Below, piece after piece: positions 38,311-46,713 of a DNA stretch of 64,000 nt; position 1 is the stretch's first letter, and each line of letters opens with the position of its first letter. The notes below the pieces were generated by a model. It was not told the DNA's origin. It ran no database searches and saw only the letters and a list, made by a program, of their open reading frames with translations. Both the position numbers and the translations under genes were made by a program. This DNA is from Falsiroseomonas tokyonensis (GTDB taxonomy: Bacteria; Pseudomonadota; Alphaproteobacteria; Acetobacterales; Acetobacteraceae), in contig NZ_JAFNJS010000005.1 of the NCBI RefSeq assembly GCF_019024325.1, forward strand, positions 248,001-312,000, given 5' to 3'.

Positions 38311-39324
38311 GTGATCGAGAAGAACTGGCGTTCGCTGATCGAGACCAAGAAGGACGTCGAGCTCGGCGCCGATCCGACGCGGCTCGCGACGCTGATCGCC
38401 GAGCCGCTGGAGCGCGGCTTCGGCATGACGCTGGGCAATGCGCTGCGGCGCATCCTGCTGTCCTCCCTGCAGGGCGCGGCCGTGACGGCCGTGCGCATCG
38501 ATGGCGCGCTGCATGAATTCAGCAGCCTCCAGGGCGTGCGGGAAGACGTGACGGACATCGTCCTGAACGTGAAGCAGCTGGCCGTGCGTATGCAGGGCGA
38601 TGGGCCGAAGCGTCTGCAGCTGACCGCCACGGGGCCGGGCGAGGTCACCGCCGGCCAGATCCAGACCACGGGCGATATCGAGATCGCGAACCCCGACTTG
38701 GTGATCTGCTCGCTCGATGACGGCGCCAAGCTGTCCATGGAGCTGACGGTCGACACCGGCAAGGGCTATGTCCCGGCCAGCGAGAACCGCCCCGAGGATG
38801 CGCCGATCGGCCTGATCCCGATCGATGCCATCTACTCCCCGGTGCGCCGCGTGGCCTATCAGGTTCAGCCCACCCGCGTCGGCCAGAAGACCGACTACGA
38901 CAAGCTGGTCCTGACGGTCGAGACCGACGGCACGGTGACGCCGGAGGATGCGGTGGGCATCGCCGCCCGCATCCTGCAGGAGCAGCTGCAGCTCTTCATC
39001 AACTTCGAGGAGCCGCGCCAGCGTGTGGTGGAGGAGATCCGCGACGACCTCCCCTTCAACCGCAACCTGCTGCGCAAGGTCGACGAGCTGGAGCTTTCGG
39101 TCCGTTCGGCGAACTGCCTGAAGAACGACAACATCGTCTACATCGGCGACCTTGTTCAGAAGACCGAGCAGGAGATGCTCCGCACGCCGAACTTCGGCCG
39201 CAAGTCACTGAACGAGATCAAGGAAGTCCTCGCCTCCATGGGCCTCGGCCTGGGCATCACCGTGCCCGGCTGGCCGCCTGAGAATATCGAGGACCTGGCG
39301 AAGAAGCTCGAGGAGCCCTTCTGA
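38311..39324 (+). CDS. rpoA: DNA-directed RNA polymerase subunit alpha
   Basis: A 337-residue alpha subunit. The N-terminal dimerisation domain holds the family segments [20 protein letters not shown] and [20 protein letters not shown]. The linker leads to the C-terminal domain ([40 protein letters not shown]), which binds UP elements and activators; the arginine of VRSANCL corresponds to the key DNA contact. The start is GTG at 38311 with GGGGAA upstream. Confidence 0.98.
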   Translation: MIEKNWRSLIETKKDVELGADPTRLATLIAEPLERGFGMTLGNALRRILLSSLQGAAVTAVRIDGALHEFSSLQGVREDVTDIVLNVKQLAVRMQGDGPKRLQLTATGPGEVTAGQIQTTGDIEIANPDLVICSLDDGAKLSMELTVDTGKGYVPASENRPEDAPIGLIPIDAIYSPVRRVAYQVQPTRVGQKTDYDKLVLTVETDGTVTPEDAVGIAARILQEQLQLFINFEEPRQRVVEEIRDDLPFNRNLLRKVDELELSVRSANCLKNDNIVYIGDLVQKTEQEMLRTPNFGRKSLNEIKEVLASMGLGLGITVPGWPPENIEDLAKKLEEPF

Positions 39325-39403
39325 GGGCTACTTTGGGCGGGCGGAGGGGCAGTCACGCTCCCCGACTAAGAGTGTGAAACTGCGCTGCACATCTACACCG
39401 GGC

Positions 39404-39419
39404 CCCCGCCGAGGCGGGG
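39404..39419 (+). promoter_or_regulatory. Hairpin between rpoA and rplQ
   Basis: CCCCGC (39404-39409) pairs with GCGGGG (39414-39419) around CGAG in the 123-base gap. ATTTCGGG follows, with no true T-run. It may be a weak attenuator or an mRNA-processing site before rplQ. Confidence 0.4.
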
Positions 39420-39447
39420 ATTTCGGGTTCTCTAAGGAAACAGGACC

Positions 39448-39873
39448 ATGCGTCACGGCGTATCCGGCCGTAAGCTCGGCGTCACCACCAGCCACCGGCT
39501 CGCGATGCTCCGCAGCATGGCGACTGCCCTGCTGAAGCACGAGCAGATCTCCACCACCCTGCCAAAGGCGAAAGAGCTGCGCCCCTATGTCGAGCGCATC
39601 ATCACGCTCGGCAAGCGCGGTGACCTGCATGCGCGGCGCCAGGCCTATGCGCAGATTCGCGACCCGAAGGTGGTGGACAAGCTCTTCTCCACCATCGCGG
39701 ATCGCTACAAGACCCGCGCCGGCGGCTATACCCGCGTGCTGAAGGCCGGCGTCCGTTACGGCGACGCGGCCGACATGGCGGTGATCGAGCTGATCGAGCG
39801 CGACGTCGCGGCCAAGGGCCTCGACAGCGGCCCGCGGCCGGAGACGGTGCCGAGCGAGGCGGACGAGGCCTGA
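39448..39873 (+). CDS. rplQ: 50S ribosomal protein L17
   Basis: A 141-residue L17 ([60 protein letters not shown]). The core is standard and the C-terminus carries a short acidic tail. It ends the ribosomal gene series and is followed by a textbook terminator 30 bases downstream. Confidence 0.97.
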   Translation: MRHGVSGRKLGVTTSHRLAMLRSMATALLKHEQISTTLPKAKELRPYVERIITLGKRGDLHARRQAYAQIRDPKVVDKLFSTIADRYKTRAGGYTRVLKAGVRYGDAADMAVIELIERDVAAKGLDSGPRPETVPSEADEA

Positions 39874-39903
39874 GGCCTCATCCCCTTTCAGAGAAGCGAG
39901 ACA

Positions 39904-39926
39904 GGGCGCCGCGAGGCGCCCTTTTT
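39904..39926 (+). terminator. Intrinsic terminator closing the ribosomal cluster
   Basis: A perfect 7-bp stem GGGCGCC/GGCGCCC with a GCGA tetraloop is followed by five T residues (39922-39926). This is the clearest Rho-independent terminator in the window. Confidence 0.92.
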
Positions 39927-39978
39927 CATGCGCGCCAGCCATGGGCAAAGCCTGTCACCGCCATAGATCCATCCGGGG

Positions 39979-40008
39979 TTGAGGCAGTGATTGCGGTGTC
40001 GCTATGAA
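39979..40008 (+). promoter_or_regulatory. Candidate promoter for the RTX-like gene
   Basis: TTGAGG (39979-39984) and TATGAA (40003-40008) lie 18 bases apart in the gap after the rplQ terminator. Transcription would start about 35 bases before the proposed ATG at 40051. Both elements match the consensus only in part. Confidence 0.4.
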
Positions 40009-40050
40009 TCCGGCACCGAGCCGGCGCGCAGGAGTCGCGACCTGGCGGCA

Positions 40051-41454
40051 ATGCAGCGGGATGAGTGGCTGATGGCGAAGGAAGCAGCGGATCGGCTGAG
40101 CAGGCTGAGTGACAAGGTGCTTGACCAGGTGACAGGTGGCTTGGTTCCCCCGGGCCTGATCATCGTGACCAATCCGCACGCCTTCCCTGAGGGCTCGCAA
40201 CCGCCGAACCTCGACGACACGATCATCAGCACCGACCGTGCAAACGTCATCAATGCCGGCGCCGGGGCCGATGGCATCGTCACCGGGGACTACCAGGACT
40301 TCATCCATGCGGGTGACGGCGCCGATTCGGTGCTTGCGGGGGGCGGCGACGATGTGATCCGCGGCGAAGGGGGCGCCGACCTGCTCTTCGGGGAGCGGGG
40401 CAACGACCTGTTCCTCTGGCGCAGCGGCGACGGGGCGGACACCATTGTGGGCGGCCAGGGCACGGACACGCTGGGGCTGACGCTGAATGCGCATGTCTCG
40501 CTCGAGGATGTCTTCGCCGGCCTGCAGATGGCGCCCGGCGGCAGCGCGCGGATCGAGGGCGATCGCATCGTCCTGGAGGGCGAGGCGGCGACGCTGATTG
40601 TGGAAGGCACCAGGCTCACGCTCTTCCAGCTCGAATACATCCAACTCACCCAGGAATCGCTGGAGGGCATGGCCGGCAACGACATCCGGACCGGGCATGA
40701 CCGCGCCCAGATCCTGACCGGGGAGGGCGGCGACGACACGCTCGAAGGGGCGGGTGGGCAGGACACCATCGCCGGCGGTGTGGGCGATGATCTCATCATC
40801 TGGTCGCCCGGCGACGGCAATGACTGGATTTCGGGCGGGGATGGGCGCGACACGCTGCTGCTAAAGATCCCCGTCTCCTATCCGCTGGAGCAGGTGCTGG
40901 CCGGGATCGAGATGGCCGATGGCGCCCCGCGCCCCACAATCGTCGGGGACCAGATCTCGCTGCAGGGGTCTGGCACCCTCACCATCGGCGGCGAGACGAT
41001 CCAGTTCTCTGGGATCGAGAGCATCCGCCTCTCACCGGTCTCGGCGGGCACGGCAGGGGATGACCTGATCCTCGGGCGCTCGATCGGCGAGGTGATCACG
41101 GGGGAGGCGGGCAACGATACGCTGATCGGCCAGGGCGGGGCGGACCGCATCGAGGGCGGCGCGGGCTCCGACCTGATCATCTGGTCGTCCGGCGATGGCT
41201 CGGACACGATCGATGGCGGGTCGGGCGTGGACACGCTGCGGCTGGAGGATTCCGGCTTCGCGACGGCGCAGGACCTGCTTGGCGCCATGGCCCTGCGGCC
41301 CGGCAGCGCCATGCCCTCGGTCCTGCCCGATGGGCGCCTGCAGGTGGCGGGCGTGACGGGCAGCATCGTCGTGCAGGGCCAGATCATCGAGTTCAGCAAC
41401 ATCGAATACATCGAGCTCGGCGGCTTCATGTACTTCCAGGGCCGAGGGGGCTGA
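40051..41454 (+). CDS. RTX-like calcium-binding repeat protein with double-glycine leader-like N-terminus
   Basis: The 467-residue product has three repeated modules of about 128 residues. Each contains glycine/aspartate nonapeptide repeats of the RTX type (GGGDDVIRGEGGADLLFG; EGGDDTLEGAGGQDTIAGG; EAGNDTLIGQGGADRIEGG), a conserved WxxGDGxD block (tryptophans at residues 123, 251 and 378), then a beta-rich segment ending in a LEYIQL/IESIRL/IEYIEL motif. RTX repeats bind calcium after export. The N-terminus (LSRLSDKVLDQVTGG, ending at residue 30) resembles double-glycine leaders cut by peptidase-containing ABC exporters. There is no hydrophobic signal peptide. No exporter gene is next to it. 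An alternative ATG lies at 40072. Confidence 0.85.
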   Translation: MQRDEWLMAKEAADRLSRLSDKVLDQVTGGLVPPGLIIVTNPHAFPEGSQPPNLDDTIISTDRANVINAGAGADGIVTGDYQDFIHAGDGADSVLAGGGDDVIRGEGGADLLFGERGNDLFLWRSGDGADTIVGGQGTDTLGLTLNAHVSLEDVFAGLQMAPGGSARIEGDRIVLEGEAATLIVEGTRLTLFQLEYIQLTQESLEGMAGNDIRTGHDRAQILTGEGGDDTLEGAGGQDTIAGGVGDDLIIWSPGDGNDWISGGDGRDTLLLKIPVSYPLEQVLAGIEMADGAPRPTIVGDQISLQGSGTLTIGGETIQFSGIESIRLSPVSAGTAGDDLILGRSIGEVITGEAGNDTLIGQGGADRIEGGAGSDLIIWSSGDGSDTIDGGSGVDTLRLEDSGFATAQDLLGAMALRPGSAMPSVLPDGRLQVAGVTGSIVVQGQIIEFSNIEYIELGGFMYFQGRGG

Positions 41455-41468
41455 TCCGCGGGGCAGGA

Positions 41469-41909
41469 TCACTCCTCCCGCGCCACATGGCGTCGCAGTT
41501 CCGGCCCGGGCACCATGCAGGTCTCGGTGCGCCCGAACAGGCGGTAGCGGTTGCGGGCGATGCGGTCATAGATCCAGTCGCGCAGCCGCTTCGGCACATG
41601 CCGCAGGTGCCGCGCCCAGCCATGGCGCGGCAGCCGGGACAACACCTGGATCGCCGCGTCCGACTTCATATAGGCGATGCCGTCGATCACCACGGCATTG
41701 CTCTCCGGCACCACCGGGTCGATGCCGAGCAGCCCCGCCAGCCGCTGGCCCAGCGGATCCTGCACGGCGGTGAAGCGGAAGCGCGCGGCCGGGTCGCGCG
41801 CCGCGACGAAGCGGAAGGCTGCCGAGCAGATGACGCAGACCCCGTCATACAGCACCGTGCCATCGGGGATGCCCTGCACCGGCCGCGGCGCCCAGCGATC
41901 CGGCCTCAT
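41469..41909 (-). CDS. DCC-family thiol-disulfide oxidoreductase-like protein (DUF393)
   Basis: A 146-residue protein with the family signature VLYDGVCVICSAAFRF near the N-terminus (cysteines at residues 25 and 28) followed by the characteristic RFTAVQDPLGQRL and AVVIDGIAYMKSDAAIQVL. The family is predicted to be thioredoxin-fold redox proteins of unknown substrate. The second half of the usual DxxCxxC motif is intact. The start overlaps the end of the EamA transporter gene by 4 bases, so the two are co-translated. Confidence 0.82.
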   Translation of the reverse strand: MRPDRWAPRPVQGIPDGTVLYDGVCVICSAAFRFVAARDPAARFRFTAVQDPLGQRLAGLLGIDPVVPESNAVVIDGIAYMKSDAAIQVLSRLPRHGWARHLRHVPKRLRDWIYDRIARNRYRLFGRTETCMVPGPELRRHVAREE

Positions 41910-42781
41910 CGCCGCCGCGCCCCGCGCAACTCCAGCCGCGTCAGCCAGAAGCCCGCGCCGATGATGATGGCCACCCCCAGCAGCATCCCCGGCTCCGGCA
42001 CCTCGTCGAAGACCAGCCAGCCGAACAGGATCGCCCAGAGGATCATGGCATATTGCCAGGGCACCACCACGGGCGCCGGCGCTAGCGCCAGGGACCGCGT
42101 CACGGCCAGATGCGCCGCCACCCCCACCACCCCCAGCAGCATCAGCAGCCCCGCATCCACCCAACTCACCGGCACCCAGCCGAAGGGCGCCAGAACCAGG
42201 CCGAGGATCAGCGCCGCGCCCATCTGGTAGGTCGCCAGCACGGTGGCGGAGGTGCCGCGCAGTTCCCGCGTCGTCAGCAGATAGCCGGAATAGAGCAGCA
42301 TGCCGACGATCGCGACCAGCGTCGGCAGCACCCCATTGTCCAGCCCCGCACCCAGCGCTACCACCACGCCGACGAAGCCCAGCACCACGGCGGCGAAGCG
42401 CTTGCGCTCCAGCCGCTCGCGCAGGATCACCGCGCTGCCCAGCGCCACGAAGATCGGCGTCGCCATCCAGAAGGCCATGGTATCCGCCAGCGGCATCATG
42501 GAGACGGCCCAGTAGAAGCAGGCCACCTCCAGCGTGCCGCAGACAATGCGCAGCAGTTGCAGCCGCGGCCGGGGCGGGCGCAGCAGCGGCACCGCGCCCT
42601 CCCGCGCGATCAGCGGCGCCAGCACCAGAAGGGCGGCGAGGCTGCGCAGCACCAGCACCTGCGCCACGGCATAGGTGGCGACCAGCCACTTGCCGAGCAC
42701 ATCGTTCAGCGAAAAGCCGAGCACCGCGACCGACATCAGCAGGATGCCGGCCAGGTTGCGGTTGAGGGCCTGTCTGGGCAT
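41906..42781 (-). CDS. EamA/DMT-family transporter
   Basis: A 291-residue integral membrane protein with about ten hydrophobic segments in two EamA repeats (AGILLMSVAVLGFSLNDVLG, LEVACFYWAVSMMPLADTMA, FAAVVLGFVGVVVALGAGL; then GTSATVLATYQMGAALILGL and WQYAMILWAILFGWLVFDEV). The family moves metabolites, amino acids or drugs across the inner membrane. The substrate cannot be deduced. Start at 42781 chosen from the family-like MPRQALNRNLAG; the open frame extends further but reads into the Bug-protein region. Downstream it overlaps the DCC gene. Confidence 0.88.
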   Translation of the reverse strand: MPRQALNRNLAGILLMSVAVLGFSLNDVLGKWLVATYAVAQVLVLRSLAALLVLAPLIAREGAVPLLRPPRPRLQLLRIVCGTLEVACFYWAVSMMPLADTMAFWMATPIFVALGSAVILRERLERKRFAAVVLGFVGVVVALGAGLDNGVLPTLVAIVGMLLYSGYLLTTRELRGTSATVLATYQMGAALILGLVLAPFGWVPVSWVDAGLLMLLGVVGVAAHLAVTRSLALAPAPVVVPWQYAMILWAILFGWLVFDEVPEPGMLLGVAIIIGAGFWLTRLELRGARRR

Positions 42782-42842
42782 CCGATTCAGACCTCCGGTG
42801 CTCGGCCCGTGCCGGACCTGCGCCCTGCGGTCATCGGATGCC

Positions 42843-43811
42843 TCACTCGGCGCGGATATTCGCCTCGCGCACCAGGGTTGCCATGCTGGCGCGGCCCTCG
42901 GACACGAAGCGGGCGAAGTCGGCGGGGCGGGTGGCCATGGGCACGCAGCCGATCTGCACCAGGCGCTGGCGAATGGCGGGCACGGCCACCGCCTCGACCA
43001 AGGCATCGGACAGCGCCTGCACCACCGCGGGCGGGGTACCGGCAGGGCCGAAGAGCCCGGCCCATTCGTTGGATTCGAAGCCCGCATGGCCGCTTTCGGC
43101 GATGGTCGGCACATCCGGCCGGCTTTCCACCCGTTCCAGCGTGCCCACCGCCAGGAAGCGCGCCCGCCCGGCATCCACCACAGGCCCGGCCGAGACCAGG
43201 GTGGTGAAGACCGCGTCGATCGCCCCCGAGGCCAGGTCCTGCGCCGCCGCTGCGCCGCCGCGATAGGGCACGTGGATCACCTCGATTCCCGCGCGCCGGG
43301 CGAAGGCCACGAGGCCCAGATGGCCCGCGGTCGCATTGCCCTGCGTGCCCACGGTGATCGCCCCCGGCCGCGCCTTCGCCGCCGCCACGAATTCCGCCAG
43401 CGTGGTCGCCGGGAAATCGGTCTTCACCGCGATGGCGGAAGGAAAGGCCACCACCAGGCTGATGGGCGTGAAGGCGGTGGCATAGTCGAAGGTCAGCCCG
43501 CGCAGCAGCGCCGGGTTCACGAGGTGGGAGGAGGCATCCCAGAGGAAGCTGTGCCCATCCGTCGCCCGCGCGATCTCCGCCCCGCCCAGGCTGCCGCTGG
43601 CGCCGGTGCGGTTCTCCACCACGAAGTTCTGGCCGAGTTTCTGGCCCATATGCGGCGTGATCACCCGCGCCGCGCTATCCGCCGCCCCACCGGCCGAGAA
43701 GGGCACGATCAGGCGGATGGAACGCTGCGGCCAGGCGGCCTGGGCTTGCGCCCGGGTGGCCAGGGCCAGGGCAGGGGCGGCGGCCAGCAGGGCGCGGCGG
43801 GTCGGTCGCAT
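42843..43811 (-). CDS. Bug-family (TctC) periplasmic solute-binding protein 1
   Basis: A 322-residue secreted receptor of the tripartite tricarboxylate transporter type. A twin-arginine-flavoured signal (TRRALLAAAPALALATRAQAQ) is followed by the family core: [80 protein letters not shown] and PDVPTIAESGHAGFESNEWA. Such receptors bind carboxylates or similar small acids. No TctA/TctB membrane partners are in the window, as is common for the expanded Bug families. ATG at 43811 is chosen because the signal peptide begins there. Confidence 0.9.
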   Translation of the reverse strand: MRPTRRALLAAAPALALATRAQAQAAWPQRSIRLIVPFSAGGAADSAARVITPHMGQKLGQNFVVENRTGASGSLGGAEIARATDGHSFLWDASSHLVNPALLRGLTFDYATAFTPISLVVAFPSAIAVKTDFPATTLAEFVAAAKARPGAITVGTQGNATAGHLGLVAFARRAGIEVIHVPYRGGAAAAQDLASGAIDAVFTTLVSAGPVVDAGRARFLAVGTLERVESRPDVPTIAESGHAGFESNEWAGLFGPAGTPPAVVQALSDALVEAVAVPAIRQRLVQIGCVPMATRPADFARFVSEGRASMATLVREANIRAE

Positions 43812-43837
43812 GGGGTCTCTCCAGTCAGGGAAGGGGG

Positions 43838-44815
43838 TCAACCGACCTCGATCTTCGCGTCGCGCACCAGCCGGCCCATGATCTCCCGCTGCTCCGCCAC
43901 GTAGCGGGCGAAAGCCTCGGGTTCGGTGCCCACTGGCAGGGCGCCCAGCGTATCCAGGCGAGCGCGGACATTGGCATCGGCCAAGGCGTGCTTCGCCGCC
44001 TCATACAGCCGCTGCGTCACGGCGGGCGGCAGGCCGGCGGGGGCGTAGAGCCCGTTCCATTCGTTCAGCTCGTAGCCGGCAAAGCCCTGCTCGGCGACGG
44101 TGGGCACCTCCGGCAGGCTGGGGATGCGCGTGGCCGTGCTGACCGCCAGCGCCCGCAGCCGCCCATCCCGCGCCAATTGCAGGGAGGAGGAGACGGTACC
44201 GAAGACGAAGCTGATGGCACCCCCCAGCAGGTCCTGCAGCGCCGGCGTGCCGCCGCGATAGGGCACGTGCTGGATATCCAGCCCCGCCCGGTTGAGGAAC
44301 AGCGCGGCCGCCAGATGCGCCGCCGTGGCATTGCCCGAGGAGCCGTAGGACAGGGACCCCTGCCGTGCCTTCGCCCATTCGACGAATTCCGGCAGCGTCT
44401 TCGCCGGCACCACCGCCGGGTTCACCACCAGCAATTGCGGCAGCACCACCACTTGGCTGATCGGGGTGAAGGCGGTGGCATAGTCGAAGGACAGGCCGCG
44501 CAGCAGATGCGGGTTCACCGTATGGGCCAGGGCGTCGATCATGATGGTCTGGCCATCCGGCGCGCTGCGCGCCAGCTCCGCCGCCGCAATCGAGCCGCCG
44601 GCCCCGGCCCGGTTCTCCACCACCACCGGCTGGCCGAGGAGCGCCCCCATCGGCGTCGCCAGCAGGCGGGAGGTGGTATCCACCCCGCCGCCGGGCGGAT
44701 AGGGCGCCAGCAGGCGGATCGGGCGGGATGGGGCCCATTGGGCGGAAGCGGGAGGGGCCAGGAAGGGCGCGGCCAGCAGGCCGGCCGCCAGCGCGCGGCG
44801 GGTGAGGGTGGTCAT
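43838..44815 (-). CDS. Bug-family (TctC) periplasmic solute-binding protein 2
   Basis: A 325-residue paralogue of the preceding protein, 26 bases upstream on the same strand. Signal peptide TTLTRRALAAGLLAAPFLAP with cleavage near ASAQ. Core: RPIRLLAPYPPGGGVDTTSR, VVENRAGAGGSIAAAELARS, LNRAGLDIQHVPYRGGTPAL, IPSLPEVPTVAEQGFAGYEL. The two share much of their core order and are probably a tandem duplication that has diverged. A strong ribosome site (GGAGGA on the minus strand, near 44826) supports the start at 44815. rarA is divergent, 81 bases away. Confidence 0.9.
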   Translation of the reverse strand: MTTLTRRALAAGLLAAPFLAPPASAQWAPSRPIRLLAPYPPGGGVDTTSRLLATPMGALLGQPVVVENRAGAGGSIAAAELARSAPDGQTIMIDALAHTVNPHLLRGLSFDYATAFTPISQVVVLPQLLVVNPAVVPAKTLPEFVEWAKARQGSLSYGSSGNATAAHLAAALFLNRAGLDIQHVPYRGGTPALQDLLGGAISFVFGTVSSSLQLARDGRLRALAVSTATRIPSLPEVPTVAEQGFAGYELNEWNGLYAPAGLPPAVTQRLYEAAKHALADANVRARLDTLGALPVGTEPEAFARYVAEQREIMGRLVRDAKIEVG

Positions 44816-44896
44816 GGCGCGTTCCTCCGCTGAGTTTGGCGCAACATGCCCGGGCGCACCGGTTCCCGCCACCCTGGATCGGGCTAGAATGGGGCG

Positions 44897-46228
44897 ATGA
44901 GCAAACCGCCCGATCTCTTCGGCAGCGTGGAGGCCGAGGCGCCGGCCACCCCGCCCGGCCCCCGCCCCCTGGCCGACCGGCTGCGGCCGCGCAGCCTGGC
45001 CGAGGTGGTGGGCCAGGATCACCTGGTGGGGCCGGAGGGCACGGTCACCGGCATGCTGGCCCGCGGCAGTCTCTCCTCCATCATCCTCTGGGGGCCGCCG
45101 GGGGTGGGGAAGACCACCATCGCGCGGCTGCTGGCCGAAGCCGCGGGGCTGTCCTTCGTCGCGCTCTCGGCCGTGTTCTCGGGCGTGGCGGACCTGAAGC
45201 GCGCCTTCGACGAAGCCCGCATGCGCCGCCGCAATGGGCGCGGCACGCTGCTCTTCGTGGACGAGATCCACCGTTTCAACCGCGCGCAGCAGGACGGCTT
45301 CTTGCCCGTTGTCGAGGACGGGACAGTGACGCTGGTTGGCGCCACCACCGAAAACCCCTCCTTCGCCCTGAACGGCGCGCTGCTGTCGCGCTGCCAGGTG
45401 CTGGTGCTGAAGCGGCTGGATGAGGCCGCGCTGGCCGACCTGATGGCCCGCGCCGAGGCCGAGGAGGCCCGCCCCCTGCCGCTGATGCCGGAGGCCCGCG
45501 ACAGCCTCGCCGGCATGGCCGATGGCGATGGCCGCTACCTGCTGAACATGGTGGAGCAGCTGCTGTCGCTGCCACCGGGCGGCGAGGCGCTGGACCCCGC
45601 GGCGCTCGCCGCACTGCTGGCGAAGCGCGCCGCGCTCTACGACAAGGACCGGGAGGAGCACTACAACCTCATCTCCGCGCTGCACAAATCGCTGCGCGGC
45701 TCGGACCCGGATGCGGCGCTCTACTGGTTCGCCCGCATGCTCACGGGCGGCGAGGACCCGCGCTACATCGCCCGCCGCCTGCTGCGTTTTGCCAGCGAGG
45801 ATGTCGGCATGGCCGATCCCCGCGCGCTGCAGATCGCGCTTGCGGGGTGGGAGGCCTATGAGCGGCTGGGCTCGCCGGAAGGGGAACTGGCGCTGGCGCA
45901 GGTCGTCGTGCATCTCGGCACCGCGCCGAAATCCAATGCGCTGTATGCGGGGTTTGGCGCGGCGATGCGCGCCGCGAAGGAAACCGGCAGCTTGATGCCG
46001 CCGCCGAATATCCTGAATGCACCGACGAAGCTGATGAAGGAACTCGGCTACGGCGAGGGCTACGAATACGACCACGACGCCGAGGAAGGTTTTTCGGGCG
46101 CCGACTACTGGCCGCCGGGGATGCCGAGACAGCGCTTCTACAGCCCGACGGAGCGCGGGGCGGAGGCGGCGGTGGCGGCGCGGATGGCGGAGTGGGACGC
46201 GCTGCGGAAGAGGAAGCGCAAGCGGTGA
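44897..46228 (+). CDS. rarA: Replication-associated recombination protein RarA (MgsA/WRNIP1 family AAA ATPase)
   Basis: A 443-residue AAA ATPase that acts at stalled replication forks. The N-terminus PLADRLRPRSLAEVVGQDHL is a family mark. The Walker A motif WGPPGVGKTT starts at residue 65, Walker B is LLFVDEIHRFN, and sensor 1 is LVGATTENPSFALN. The C-terminal tetramerisation part contains LHKSLRGSDPDAALYWFARM and DPRYIARRLLRFASEDVGMA. It is on its own transcription unit, divergent from the Bug genes. A complex hairpin region follows its stop. Confidence 0.96.
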   Translation: MSKPPDLFGSVEAEAPATPPGPRPLADRLRPRSLAEVVGQDHLVGPEGTVTGMLARGSLSSIILWGPPGVGKTTIARLLAEAAGLSFVALSAVFSGVADLKRAFDEARMRRRNGRGTLLFVDEIHRFNRAQQDGFLPVVEDGTVTLVGATTENPSFALNGALLSRCQVLVLKRLDEAALADLMARAEAEEARPLPLMPEARDSLAGMADGDGRYLLNMVEQLLSLPPGGEALDPAALAALLAKRAALYDKDREEHYNLISALHKSLRGSDPDAALYWFARMLTGGEDPRYIARRLLRFASEDVGMADPRALQIALAGWEAYERLGSPEGELALAQVVVHLGTAPKSNALYAGFGAAMRAAKETGSLMPPPNILNAPTKLMKELGYGEGYEYDHDAEEGFSGADYWPPGMPRQRFYSPTERGAEAAVAARMAEWDALRKRKRKR

Positions 46229-46240
46229 ACAGGCCCCACC

Positions 46241-46358
46241 TGAAAAGCCCTCTCCCCCAAACGGGGGGGGAGGGTTGGGTGGGGGGGGCCTCACAAGTTG
46301 GTCCGGGGCATCGCTGCCCCCCCACCCCACCCTCCCCCCTAAGCAGGGGGGAGGGCTC
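46241..46358 (+). repeat. Interlocking GC-rich hairpins between rarA and crcB
   Basis: Three stems can form here. A: CCCTCTCCCCC with GGGGGGGGAGGG (46248-46274). B: GGGGAGGG..GGGGGGGC (46267-46289) with GCCCCCCCACCCCACCCTCC (46316-46335) across a 26-base loop. C: CCCTCCCCCCT (46330-46340) with AGGGGGGAGGG (46345-46355), loop AAGC. B and C share bases and exclude each other. The right arm of C is the crcB ribosome-binding site. This could be a terminator for rarA, a translational control device for crcB, or a repeat element without function. Confidence 0.6.
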
Positions 46359-46712
46359 GTGACAAACCTCCTCCTCGTCGCCCTCGGCGGCGCCCTCGGC
46401 TCCGTCCTGCGCTACGCCATCTCGCTGCTCGCCGTTGCGCAATTCGGCACCGCCTTCCCCTGGGGCACCCTGGCCGTGAACATCCTCGGCAGCGCCGCCA
46501 TCGGCCTGGCGGCCGCGTTGGGCGTGCAGGGGGAGTTGCGGCTGCTGCTGGTCACCGGCCTGCTCGGCGGCTTCACCACCTTCTCCGCCTTCAGCCTGGA
46601 GACGGGGCTGCTCTTCGAGCGCAGCCCCTGGCTCGCCGCCGCCTATGTCGCGGCGTCCCTGGTGCTGGGGCTGGCCGCCTTCGCGCTGACCTACGGGCTA
46701 CTCCGCCGGTAG
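46359..46712 (+). CDS. crcB: Fluoride exporter CrcB (Fluc)
   Basis: A 117-residue four-helix membrane protein of the Fluc family, which forms dual-topology dimers that let fluoride leave the cell. Characteristic segments: VALGGALGSVLRYAI, FPWGTLAVNILGSAAIGLA, LLVTGLLGGFTTFSAFSLET (the TTFSxFS fluoride track). The start is GTG at 46359, whose ribosome site GGGGGGAGGG lies inside a stable hairpin arm. No crcB-motif fluoride riboswitch consensus was recognised upstream. Confidence 0.93.
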   Translation: MTNLLLVALGGALGSVLRYAISLLAVAQFGTAFPWGTLAVNILGSAAIGLAAALGVQGELRLLLVTGLLGGFTTFSAFSLETGLLFERSPWLAAAYVAASLVLGLAAFALTYGLLRR

Positions 46713-46713
46713 C

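Noticed and set aside
46359-46712. Fluoride riboswitch (crcB motif) upstream of crcB
   Set aside because: The conserved core of that riboswitch was not found in the 130 bases before the gene; the stems present are C-run/G-run hairpins.
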